Below, one piece after another: positions 27,002 to 34,572 of a DNA stretch of 64,000 nt. Position numbers and translations under genes: made by a program. The stretch spans positions 186,001 to 250,000 of the forward strand of contig CAJXUK010000001.1 in NCBI GenBank assembly GCA_913061435.1, read 5' to 3'. How positions within the stretch are numbered: the first letter of the stretch is position 1; the number at the start of each line of letters is the position of its first letter. The DNA comes from an uncultured Thalassolituus sp. (lineage in GTDB: Bacteria > Pseudomonadota > Gammaproteobacteria > Pseudomonadales > Oceanobacteraceae). The notes under the pieces were generated by a model. The model saw only the letters and a program-made list of their open reading frames with translations, was not told the DNA's origin and made no database searches.

Positions 27002-28156
27002 CTAAAACTTCAGCTTCTGCCATGCCTTGTGCCATTTTTCATCTTCCGCGTGTTGGTAAATGGCCGTCGTTTCTATTTTTTCGTGACGGGCTGAGCGTGT
27101 TAAGTATTTTAGCTCAATCCCTGCATCGTCACCGTGGGTCACAGAAGTATGGCGAAACCAATGAGTAGATGCTTTTTCTAATACCGCAGCTTGCAATGGG
27201 TTGTCTGCCCGAATGGCATTAGCCGCTTCCGTTACCACTGATTTTACCTGTCGATACACCATATTTGCACTAATGCCTTTGCTGCCGCTGATGCTGCGCA
27301 AAAGAGGGGTTGTGTCGTTTTCGTCGGGTAGGGGCGTGAGCCCTAAGTGCTCTCGGTATTGCATTAACGCTGCTAGCATTTCATCACTCGCGGGGATTTT
27401 CCCTTGTTTATCTCCCTTTCCCAGTACAAACCACCACCACTGACCCCGATATAGGCGAAAACTATTCATGCTGTGGCTGCTGACTTCACTGACACGTGGC
27501 GCCATTAAATACAATAAATGAAATAAAAAGCGATTTCGCTGAAAATGATTTTCTTGCTTGATGGTTTCCCTTTCTTGATTGTTAAGGTGATTTTTAAGTA
27601 GTTGCCAGGTTTTGTGGTCTAAATAACGCTGCTGACTCAGGGCTTGATTGGTCTGCGGCCGTAGTTTTTTATTGCGCCGACGAATCAAAGACAGGGGGTT
27701 GCCCGCTAGGTAGCCAGCATCAACTAAGTAGCTAAATAGTGCATTAATGATAATAAGCGCTTGGCGCTGGCTGTTTTCACTCAATGGACCTTTAAAGGGC
27801 CTCCATTTAATACTTGCTCGCTCGGCTCGTGGCCCACACCAGATGGAGCTGGGTTGAGGGTTAGCTAAGAAATCTTGGTAGTACTGAAAGTCTTCGCGGC
27901 TTAAATCAGACAAGGCTTTTTGGCGTTGATTGATCGCCCATAATAAAAGGCGCTCGGCCTCTTTGCGATAATTCCGCAAGGTTTGCGGCGAGTCATAAAA
28001 TTCATTAAACCAGCATTGAATGGCCTGCCAATCGTTATTAGCCGCGATTTGGCAGTGTTTGCGGTCATAACGATTTATGCCTTGGTCGCCTGCTAGGTGT
28101 TCGGGAAGGCGCAAGGATTCAAATGGTTGTAGGTTTTGAGGATGAGATGGGGTCAT
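27002..28156 (-). CDS. Tyrosine recombinase 1 (phage integrase family)
   Basis: 384-residue tyrosine recombinase. The catalytic set is complete: R211 (MAPRVSEV), K237/K240 (GKGDKQGK), H322 and R325 (HWFRHT), H348 (SARHEK) and nucleophile Y357 (TAIYQH). An N-terminal SAM-like core-binding domain precedes it (YRKEAERLLLWA). It is clearly related to the second recombinase at 29.9-31.2 kb: both share SDEMLAAL-x-x-YRE-x-LGL-x-PLP. It is divergent from the KfrA-like gene across a 529-base gap holding REPs and palindromes. This is the layout of TnpS and TnpT in Tn4651-type transposons, so a resolution or integration role is inferred. Confidence 0.88.
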   Translation of the reverse strand: MTPSHPQNLQPFESLRLPEHLAGDQGINRYDRKHCQIAANNDWQAIQCWFNEFYDSPQTLRNYRKEAERLLLWAINQRQKALSDLSREDFQYYQDFLANPQPSSIWCGPRAERASIKWRPFKGPLSENSQRQALIIINALFSYLVDAGYLAGNPLSLIRRRNKKLRPQTNQALSQQRYLDHKTWQLLKNHLNNQERETIKQENHFQRNRFLFHLLYLMAPRVSEVSSHSMNSFRLYRGQWWWFVLGKGDKQGKIPASDEMLAALMQYREHLGLTPLPDENDTTPLLRSISGSKGISANMVYRQVKSVVTEAANAIRADNPLQAAVLEKASTHWFRHTSVTHGDDAGIELKYLTRSARHEKIETTAIYQHAEDEKWHKAWQKLKF

Positions 28157-28234
28157 TTTTATCCTGTTTTTGGCGGCTTTATGATGGCTTTGTGATGGCT
28201 TTCTATTTCGGTTTTTTATTACGGCTTCGCCGCT

Positions 28235-28256
28235 GTCGCGCTAAAGCACGACCTAC
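28235..28256 (-). repeat. REP palindrome (GTAG type, reverse orientation)
   Basis: Reads GTCGCGC, TAAA, GCACGAC, CTAC on the + strand. It faces the array beginning at 28301, so the pair could fold as a REPIN. Confidence 0.8.
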
Positions 28257-28300
28257 ATTAGGTGTGTGATGAAGAAAAAACCACAACAATGCCTTAAAAA

Positions 28301-28458
28301 GTAGGTCGTGCTTCAGCGCGACAATGTTCTTCATTTTGTATATCAAGCAGGCTGCAACAGTTATAAAAGTAGGTCGTGCTTCAGCGCGACAATGTTCTTC
28401 ATTGTACGTATCAAACAGGCTGCCAATTACTTAAAAGTAGGTCGTGCTTCAGCGCGAC
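28301..28458 (+). repeat. REP array with 68-bp tandem period
   Basis: Three REPs with identical core (GTAG, GTCGTGC, TTCA, GCGCGAC) begin at 28301, 28369 and 28437, exactly 68 bases apart. The 46-base spacers of the first two units are also similar (both start AATGTTCTTCATT and contain CAGGCTGC), so whole units were duplicated in tandem. Confidence 0.9.
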
Positions 28459-28499
28459 AAGCCCTTTAATTATTGCGTTGTATTCTATCATGCTAATGC

Positions 28500-28537
28500 T
28501 ATAAATTCATGATAATAGGGTTAATCATGAATTTATA
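28500..28537. other. Recombination-site-like palindrome (14-10-14)
   Basis: Perfect 14-bp arms TATAAATTCATGAT and ATCATGAATTTATA around a 10-base asymmetric spacer (AATAGGGTTA). This is the geometry of a tyrosine recombinase core site: two inverted binding arms and an asymmetric crossover region. It sits between recombinase 1 and the KfrA-like gene. A regulator-binding palindrome is the main alternative. Confidence 0.5.
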
Positions 28538-28553
28538 AAATTCAATTATTAAA

Positions 28554-28587
28554 TTGTAAGGTAAGCTGTACACATTCAACCTTACAA
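28554..28587. promoter_or_regulatory. Inverted repeat, possible accessory or operator site
   Basis: 9-bp arms TTGTAAGGT / ACCTTACAA with a 16-base spacer, 17 bases beyond the core palindrome and about 100 bases before the KfrA-like start. Could bind the KfrA-like protein. Confidence 0.4.
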
Positions 28588-28614
28588 AATAATTTTTTAT
28601 GGCTTAGAATGCCT

Positions 28615-28657
28615 ATTAGATGCGCTGAGTACTACATATAAAGCCGGCTCATCTAAT
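28615..28657. promoter_or_regulatory. Inverted repeat just upstream of the KfrA-like gene
   Basis: 8-bp arms ATTAGATG / CATCTAAT, with further partial matching inward, separated by 27 bases that include a TATAAA element. KfrA proteins repress their own promoters by binding palindromes, so an autoregulatory operator is plausible. Confidence 0.4.
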
Positions 28658-28685
28658 TTATGATGGGTTAGTTAAGGTCTGCAGT

Positions 28686-29762
28686 ATGAGTATAAAAAAA
28701 GCTACGCCAAAAGCTGTTTTCGCAGCCTGCGAACAACTAGCATTACTGGGTCATTCTTGGAATCGCGATGATGTTCGAGGGATTATTGGTGGGGGCAGCT
28801 TCACGGTAATTGATCCTTTAATACAATCTTGGCGAAAACTTCAGCCTGTTAGAGAGGTAGCTCCTTCGGTTCCTGCAGAGGTATTGATTGAAGTGGCGAG
28901 CCTGATAGAGCAAAAAATAACTCATTTCGTGGATGAGGTTAGCGCCCGCGATCACGCCAGGGAGCAGACACTACTGCAACTTAATGAATTATCTGCTGCC
29001 GAGTTTGAACAAAAAGAGGCTGAACTAATGATTTCGTTAGAGGAAAGCCAGCTTACCAATCATCAGCTAGAAGCTGAACTGTCACGAGTAGAGTTAGATT
29101 CTATGACTGAGATTGCAAAAGAGCGCGAGCATTCGCAATCACTAACGCTAAAACTTCAGATTACAGAAGAGGCAAGATCATCACTCAATAAACAACTGGC
29201 TGAACAAAAAGCGTTTTTTGAGTCGACGCTAAAGGATTTAAAGCAGGAGCATAAAATGGCTTTAAATGATCAAGCCAGTAGAAGCTTAGAACTCAGTAAC
29301 GAACAAGCGCAAAAACTCAAGCTAGAGTATCAACAGCAACTCGCTCAGCAAAAAGCCGAACTTACTGGCGCCGCCGAAATAACAGAAAACCGTTTAATGC
29401 GGTTGTTAGATCAAAGTCGCCTTGAAATTAAAGAAGCCCATGCAGAATTCAATCAAAAAATTGATATGCTAAATCGTGAGTTGCAGATAGAAAAACAACA
29501 ATGCAACTCGCAAAAGCTAGAAATAAAGGCGCTTCAATCTGCACATGAGGCACTCACTGAAGAGTCTATCAAGGTAGAGCAAGATACCGAGCAGCAAGTG
29601 ATTACTTTAAGGCAAGAGCTGTCATTATTAAGCAGTGAGAATAAAGCAATTAAGGATCAGCTGCTTGAATACCAAACTCAGGGCAGCCAGCAGGCAAAAT
29701 CTGATCTGCAGCAGTTAAAGGATTCTATTCGTTTATTGCAGGAGCAAGTAAAAATCAGGTAG
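28686..29762 (+). CDS. KfrA-like DNA-binding coiled-coil protein (TnpT-like context)
   Basis: 358 residues. Residues 1 to about 60 form a KfrA-type DNA-binding domain (VFAACEQLALLG, then RDDVRGIIGGGSFTVIDPLIQSWRK); residues 70-355 are a near-continuous coiled coil rich in Glu, Gln and Leu with almost no Pro or Gly. KfrA proteins of plasmids are autoregulators that help organise plasmid DNA. The Tn4651 co-resolution protein TnpT has, as I recall, the same N-terminal domain and is likewise divergent from a tyrosine recombinase. AAGG lies 8 bases before the ATG. Convergent with recombinase 2 across a repeat array. Role in recombination is inferred from position. Confidence 0.82.
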   Translation: MSIKKATPKAVFAACEQLALLGHSWNRDDVRGIIGGGSFTVIDPLIQSWRKLQPVREVAPSVPAEVLIEVASLIEQKITHFVDEVSARDHAREQTLLQLNELSAAEFEQKEAELMISLEESQLTNHQLEAELSRVELDSMTEIAKEREHSQSLTLKLQITEEARSSLNKQLAEQKAFFESTLKDLKQEHKMALNDQASRSLELSNEQAQKLKLEYQQQLAQQKAELTGAAEITENRLMRLLDQSRLEIKEAHAEFNQKIDMLNRELQIEKQQCNSQKLEIKALQSAHEALTEESIKVEQDTEQQVITLRQELSLLSSENKAIKDQLLEYQTQGSQQAKSDLQQLKDSIRLLQEQVKIR

Positions 29763-29774
29763 TGCTGTTTAATT

Positions 29775-29891
29775 GTCGGGCTAAAGCCACGACCTACACA
29801 AGATAAAGCCACGACCTACACAAGATAAAGCCACGACCTACACAAGATAAAGCCAAGGACTTCAAAAGATAAAGCCTCGACCTGCGCAAGA
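29775..29891 (-). repeat. REP remnant expanded as a 22-bp tandem array
   Basis: A reverse REP (29775-29797: GTCGGGC, TAAA, GCCACGAC, CTAC) leads into five units of 22 bases beginning at 29782, 29804, 29826, 29848 and 29870. The first three are identical (TAAAGCCACGACCTACACAAGA) apart from flanks; the last two have diverged. Each unit is half a REP plus CACAAGA, so the array arose by tandem duplication of a REP fragment. Confidence 0.9.
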
Positions 29892-29911
29892 TTCATTACT
29901 TCCAATTTAAT

Positions 29912-29933
29912 ATGGGTCGTACTTCAGTGCGAC
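29912..29933 (+). repeat. REP palindrome (variant foot) after recombinase 2
   Basis: Stem GTCGTAC / GTGCGAC around TTCA, with ATGG in place of GTAG. Lies 6 bases from the recombinase 2 stop codon, where it can form a hairpin in that transcript. Confidence 0.7.
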
Positions 29934-29939
29934 AAGCAC

Positions 29940-31196
29940 TTATTCTGGCTTTATTTTTTTGTATTTGGCGCTAGCATGACGCTCACGCATTTCGGTATCA
30001 ATGTAGCGATCGGTGGTTGCCATACTGGCATGACCAGCATCATCTCTAACATGCTCCTTTGGCCGATGCTTCACATCTTCTGAAATCCCAGTGTGTCTTA
30101 ACCAGTGAACCGTGGCGGTTTTGAGTTCAAGCGCTTCTTCTTTTAAACCCTGCTGCAGCATGCGCTGATAGGCTTTATCAAAGCAATCTTGCACAATAAA
30201 GCGTATTTGTCGCGTACTGGTGACTGGTCCTTTTCCTTTGATTTTACCAATCATAGGAGTTGATTCAGCAATATGAGGAAGCGGGGACAACCCCAAAAAC
30301 TCACGATAGCGCTTTAATGCCGCAAGCATTTCATCCGAGACGGTAATCATTCGCACTTTATTGCCTTTGCCAGTTACCTGCAGCCACCAATTATTATCCA
30401 CGTCGGCACGAAAATCTCCCATAACAGGTACCGAGCGATCATCGGCAACCAATTCTGAAATACGCAGGTACATGGCGTAGAGGCACTTCATTATAAATAA
30501 ACTGCGCTCATGCTGATTAGGGTCTTTTTGTGCGTTTATTTCAACTGTTTCAATAACGTAATCCCATTGCAAATTAGAAATACGGCGAATAGGTTCTTTG
30601 TAAGCGTGAGTCTGCAGGTATTTGCTTTTTTGGCGTATTAAAGCGACAGGGTTAAGCTCTCCATAGTCTTCTTGCAGCAAATAATTAAAGAAGGTCGATA
30701 AAACAGAGAAGACGGCCTGTAAGCTTTTTTGCGATAAGCTAAAATCTTTAATGTCGGCCATTTGACCTTGTTGGCTTTCAACCTTAGTAACCTGGCTAAC
30801 AAAGGGTCGCCAGTTTGGATTACAAATACGCTCACCCTGATAATCCTTAAAGCGCGCCACTTGTTTGGTTCCAATCCAAGCAACAGGAGGGCGTTGGCAA
30901 AATTCTAAGTATTCTTCAATGTCCAAGCGCTTGAGTTGGGGCAAGGTTTTTCCTTGAACAAACCAAGACCACTGCAGTAAACGCTCCACCTCTCGACGAT
31001 AGCTATTAAAGGTAGCTTGGCTGCCATTGTAGCTTTGTAGAAAAGTTAAGCAGTGAAAGATATCATCCTGACTGTTGGCGGGTGGCGCCGTCTTTTGCCG
31101 CGCACGGATAACTTCAACTTCTTTAAATGGACTCTTTTTTAAATAAGTTAAGCTATCAAACAAGGGACTTGGTGGTGTTAGCAATGGATCAATCAT
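29940..31196 (-). CDS. Tyrosine recombinase 2 (phage integrase family)
   Basis: 418-residue tyrosine recombinase, paralogous to recombinase 1. Catalytic residues are all present: R245 (YLRISEL), K277/K280 (GKGNKVR), H364 and R367 (HWLRHTG), H389 (DDAGHAS) and Y398 (TDRYID). A core-binding domain with YRREVERLLQWSW precedes them. It differs from recombinase 1 by a longer middle and an inserted segment (SEDVKHRPKEHVRD) between the HxxR and GH motifs. Same orientation as recombinase 1, with the KfrA-like gene in opposite orientation between. No transposase, phage or conjugation gene is visible around it. Confidence 0.88.
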   Translation of the reverse strand: MIDPLLTPPSPLFDSLTYLKKSPFKEVEVIRARQKTAPPANSQDDIFHCLTFLQSYNGSQATFNSYRREVERLLQWSWFVQGKTLPQLKRLDIEEYLEFCQRPPVAWIGTKQVARFKDYQGERICNPNWRPFVSQVTKVESQQGQMADIKDFSLSQKSLQAVFSVLSTFFNYLLQEDYGELNPVALIRQKSKYLQTHAYKEPIRRISNLQWDYVIETVEINAQKDPNQHERSLFIMKCLYAMYLRISELVADDRSVPVMGDFRADVDNNWWLQVTGKGNKVRMITVSDEMLAALKRYREFLGLSPLPHIAESTPMIGKIKGKGPVTSTRQIRFIVQDCFDKAYQRMLQQGLKEEALELKTATVHWLRHTGISEDVKHRPKEHVRDDAGHASMATTDRYIDTEMRERHASAKYKKIKPE

Positions 31197-31498
31197 TCAA
31201 ATTCTTTTTAGTGGTAAGTCATTAACAAGGGGGAGAAACCAGTTTAAATAGTCACATAATTATCGGAATTATTAAACAGTTGTATTACTGGCAGTAAAAA
31301 AGTAATTACAGAATACGTTGCTATAACTGATCGCATGGGGTAATGTATATGCGGCTTGAGAAAGAGTGCTTATTTTTGTTTGTACCACGTTGTTTTAGTA
31401 ATAATCCTTCGCGTTATCCTCAGTAAAAATAAATAAATTTTTTCATCAGCTTAATCGCCTAATTTTAGGCACTTTATATTATTTATAGGATATCTATT
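31197..31498 (+). other. Gene-free region upstream of cold-shock gene
   Basis: No gene seen. AT-rich; the part nearest the cold-shock gene probably holds its promoter and a long leader, as is usual for that family, but I could not fix a promoter. Contains ATTATCGGAATTATT (31259-31273), which matches the right arm of the 34.44-kb palindrome at 14 of 15 bases. Confidence 0.4.
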
Positions 31499-31705
31499 AT
31501 GTCTACTACAACTGGTAAAGTTAAATGGTTCAACGAAGCTAAAGGTTTCGGTTTTATTGAACAGAAGTCTGGTCCTGACGTTTTCGCTCATTTCAGCGCA
31601 ATTCAGAGCAGCGGCTTCAAAACTTTGGCTGAAGGCCAAGAAGTTGAATTCTCAGTAACTGACGGCCCTAAAGGTCCTCAAGCTGAAAACATCGTTTGCA
31701 TCTAA
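31499..31705 (+). CDS. Cold-shock protein (CspA family)
   Basis: 68-residue single cold-shock domain that binds single-stranded RNA/DNA and melts RNA secondary structure. RNP1 KGFGFIE (residues about 17-23) and RNP2 DVFAHF (about 29-34) are intact, as is the opening [15 protein letters not shown] lies 8 bases before the ATG. Which paralogue this is, and whether it is cold-induced, cannot be told. Strong terminator follows. Confidence 0.95.
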   Translation: MSTTTGKVKWFNEAKGFGFIEQKSGPDVFAHFSAIQSSGFKTLAEGQEVEFSVTDGPKGPQAENIVCI

Positions 31706-31749
31706 ACGTTGTTTAAATATTTGCTAAGGTTAATCCTTTGTAATATTTG

Positions 31750-31784
31750 AAAAAAACAGCGCGATTTATCGCGCTGTTTTTGTT
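31750..31784 (+). terminator. Rho-independent terminator of the cold-shock gene
   Basis: Stem AAACAGCGCGAT / ATCGCGCTGTTT around a two-base to four-base loop, followed by TTTTTGTTT. Symmetric, so it may work on both strands. Confidence 0.9.
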
Positions 31785-31978
31785 TCCACTCCCCAAAAAA
31801 ACATAAGACTCAAAGCTCTTATCTGGCCTGACTCAGGTTAACTAACCCTTCTAATTATTAGCCTGTCTTTATCTTAACCCTACAAATAATAGCCCAATTA
31901 ACGTATCGTACTGCTTGGTTTTTATCCATCCTCTCAAATATTCTCCTATCTCAACAGTTCGAGAACACAAGGTTCACT

Positions 31979-33475
31979 ATGTTAGAAAGAATGAAACTCG
32001 AATGGTTTTCCAATATTCGTGGTGATTTACTCGCCGGAATAGTGGTTGCTTTAGCTCTAATCCCTGAGGCAATTGCTTTTTCTATTATTGCCGGAGTGGA
32101 CCCAAAGGTCGGCTTGTACGCGTCTTTTTGTATCGCGGTGATTATTGCATTTGTCGGTGGTCGCCCTGGAATGATATCTGCCGCAACCGGTGCCATGGCA
32201 TTATTGATGGTTACTTTAGTTAAAACTCATGGGCTAGAGTATTTATTAGCCGCAACCTTGTTAACGGGTGTGTTGCAGATAATTGCAGGCTATATAAAGA
32301 TGGGCGATCTGATGCGCTTTGTCTCTCGTTCGGTGGTAACTGGCTTTGTGAATGCATTAGCCATTCTAATATTTATGGCACAGTTACCCGAGCTAAGCGG
32401 TGTTACATGGCATGTTTATGCGATGACCGCCGCAGGTTTAGGTATCATTTATTTATTTCCCTACCTGCCCGTGGTGGGCAAATCAATTCCTTCACCTTTA
32501 GTGTGCATTATTGTTCTAACAGCAGTTACTTTAACTTTTGGCATTGATATTCGCAATGTCGGCGACATGGGTGAATTACCCGACACCTTGCCCATTTTTT
32601 TATGGCCAGAGGTTCCTCTTAATTTAACAACTCTAATGATTATATTGCCTTATTCCATCGGCCTAGCGGTTGTTGGCTTATTGGAGTCAATGATGACTGC
32701 CACCATTGTTGATGATTTAACGGATACTTCAAGTGATAAAAACCGAGAATGCAAAGGGCAAGGAATTGCAAATATTGGTGCTGGTTTAATGGGTGGAATG
32801 GCTGGCTGTGCAATGATAGGGCAGTCAATTATTAACGTTAAATCTGGAGGCAGGGGGCGCTTATCAACTTTTGTTGCCGGTGTTTTTTTGCTGATAATGG
32901 TGGTTTTCTTAGGTGACTGGATTAAACAAATTCCAATGGCGGCTTTAGTTGCTGTGATGATCATGGTTTCAGTTGGGACCTTCTCTTGGACATCTATTCT
33001 AGACCTAAAAAAACACCCGCTTTCAACTAATATTGTTATGGTAACGACTGTGGCCGTTGTGGTGGCGACCCATAACTTGGCCATTGGTGTGTTTGTAGGT
33101 GTTTTATTGGCCACTTTATTCTTTGCAAACAAGATTGGTCGCCACATGCTGGTGAAATCTAAGTTAATTGCAGTAAAAGGGGGCAGCGAACAAGAGCGCA
33201 CCTATGAAGTAGTCGGGCAGGTATTTTTTGCGTCCTCTGAGCAATTTATTAATGCCTTTGATTTTAAAGAAGTTGTCGACAAGGTAATTATCGATTTAAC
33301 CCAGGCACACTTTTGGGATATCACCGCAGTTGCTACGCTTGATAAAGTCGTTATTAAATTTAGGCGCGAGGGCGCTCAAGTAGAAATTATCGGTATGGAT
33401 GATGCCACAACGACTATTGTTGATAAATTTGGTGTACATAACGCCCCCGAAGAAGTTAAAAAATTAGCTCTGTAG
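31979..33475 (+). CDS. SulP-family anion transporter with STAS domain
   Basis: 498-residue inner-membrane anion transporter (sulphate or bicarbonate class). About 10-12 helices with the SulP blocks [36 protein letters not shown] and, in the middle, [13 protein letters not shown] and [24 protein letters not shown]-terminal STAS regulatory domain starts at about residue 400 ([13 protein letters not shown], then [17 protein letters not shown]). The ion transported cannot be settled; the form with a following universal stress gene is common in marine gammaproteobacteria, which suggests bicarbonate or a related anion. The Usp gene follows after 48 bases, probably co-transcribed. Confidence 0.9.
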   Translation: MLERMKLEWFSNIRGDLLAGIVVALALIPEAIAFSIIAGVDPKVGLYASFCIAVIIAFVGGRPGMISAATGAMALLMVTLVKTHGLEYLLAATLLTGVLQIIAGYIKMGDLMRFVSRSVVTGFVNALAILIFMAQLPELSGVTWHVYAMTAAGLGIIYLFPYLPVVGKSIPSPLVCIIVLTAVTLTFGIDIRNVGDMGELPDTLPIFLWPEVPLNLTTLMIILPYSIGLAVVGLLESMMTATIVDDLTDTSSDKNRECKGQGIANIGAGLMGGMAGCAMIGQSIINVKSGGRGRLSTFVAGVFLLIMVVFLGDWIKQIPMAALVAVMIMVSVGTFSWTSILDLKKHPLSTNIVMVTTVAVVVATHNLAIGVFVGVLLATLFFANKIGRHMLVKSKLIAVKGGSEQERTYEVVGQVFFASSEQFINAFDFKEVVDKVIIDLTQAHFWDITAVATLDKVVIKFRREGAQVEIIGMDDATTTIVDKFGVHNAPEEVKKLAL

Positions 33476-33523
33476 TCTTAGAGTTATAAATTTTTTATTA
33501 TAAGAAAAATAAGGAATGCTGAG

Positions 33524-34372
33524 TTGAAAATTATTGCTTGTATAGATGGTTCCGTTTTATCCGAAGATGTGTGCATTGCTGGCGCATGGGTTGCAAAAAA
33601 ATTGAGCAAGCCTTTGACATTGCTGCATGCGATAGAAAAATCTAACGTCCCAACCATTGATAATTTAAGCGGTTCGATTGGCCTAGGTGCTCGCTCTGAG
33701 TTACTGAAGCAGATGACCGAGCTTGATGAGCAACGCAGTAAGATAGCACTAGCAATGGGAAAAGAGCTGCTGAACCATTCCGAGTCATTGGCTATGGCAA
33801 AAGGCTGTACCAGTATTGAGAAAGTGCAGCGTCATGGAGGTATCGTTGACAGTATTTGTGATTTAGAAGCAGATGCACGCTTTGTGGTGATTGGCCGGTC
33901 GGGTGAAAATCATCACAATGACTTTCAGGCATTAGGTTCTCATATAGAAAACATTATTCGACAAGTTCACTCGCCAATTTTTATTACCAATAAGGGTTTT
34001 CGAGAACCGAGCAGCTTTATGTTGGCTTATGATGGTCGCGAAACAGCAGACAAGGCAGTAACAAGAATTATTGAAGGTGGTCTATTGAATAATTTAACCT
34101 GCCATTTAGTGAGTGTTAAAAATAAACAAAAAAACCTAGCCAATAAACTACAGCAAACTGAAAAGCTATTGCAAGATCATGGATTTACAGTAAAAACATC
34201 GTTGCTAGATGGCAATATCTTTGATGCTTTAAAACATTACAAAGAGAATAACCCAGTTGATATGTTGGTGATGGGGGCATTTTCACACTCAAAGTTAGCC
34301 ACGGTCTTTTTAGGTAGCAACACGTTAAAGATGATCGAGCGCACACAGCTGCCTCTGATCGTTTTAAGATAG
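33524..34372 (+). CDS. Tandem-domain universal stress protein
   Basis: 282 residues with two UspA domains. The first opens MKIIACIDGS and ends VIGRSGENHH; the second opens FMLAYDGRETAD and has the ATP-type closing loop MGAFSHSKLATVFLGSNT (Gly-x2-Gly-like and Ser/Thr). Start is TTG, with AAGGA 9 bases upstream. Coupled to the SulP gene, it may sense energy or ion status for that transporter; that is inference. Confidence 0.85.
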   Translation: MKIIACIDGSVLSEDVCIAGAWVAKKLSKPLTLLHAIEKSNVPTIDNLSGSIGLGARSELLKQMTELDEQRSKIALAMGKELLNHSESLAMAKGCTSIEKVQRHGGIVDSICDLEADARFVVIGRSGENHHNDFQALGSHIENIIRQVHSPIFITNKGFREPSSFMLAYDGRETADKAVTRIIEGGLLNNLTCHLVSVKNKQKNLANKLQQTEKLLQDHGFTVKTSLLDGNIFDALKHYKENNPVDMLVMGAFSHSKLATVFLGSNTLKMIERTQLPLIVLR

Positions 34373-34438
34373 CGCTTTTAAATAGAGCTTGTAAACAACG
34401 CTTTATGTTAAACAAATGCCTATTTTACTCTCTTTATC

Positions 34439-34472
34439 AATACTTCCGATAATAACAATTATCGGAAGTATT
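34439..34472. promoter_or_regulatory. Perfect 15-bp inverted repeat between usp and rapA
   Basis: AATACTTCCGATAAT and its exact complement around a 4-base loop (AACA). No T-run follows, so it is not a classical terminator; it may be an operator or an attenuating hairpin. A near-identical half occurs at 31259-31273. Confidence 0.5.
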
Positions 34473-34572
34473 AGTAGTATTTCTATTAATGTAAATTTCT
34501 TCCCTGTCTTTGCGTCCACGCATCCTTTAAAATAGCGGTTAAATTTTTATGACGGTTTGGAGAAAATAGCGC

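Noticed and set aside
28301-29891. CRISPR-like appearance of the 68-bp and 22-bp repeat arrays
   Set aside because: The spacers of the 68-bp units are similar to one another, the 22-bp units have no spacers, there is no Cas gene, and the repeat core is the REP palindrome.
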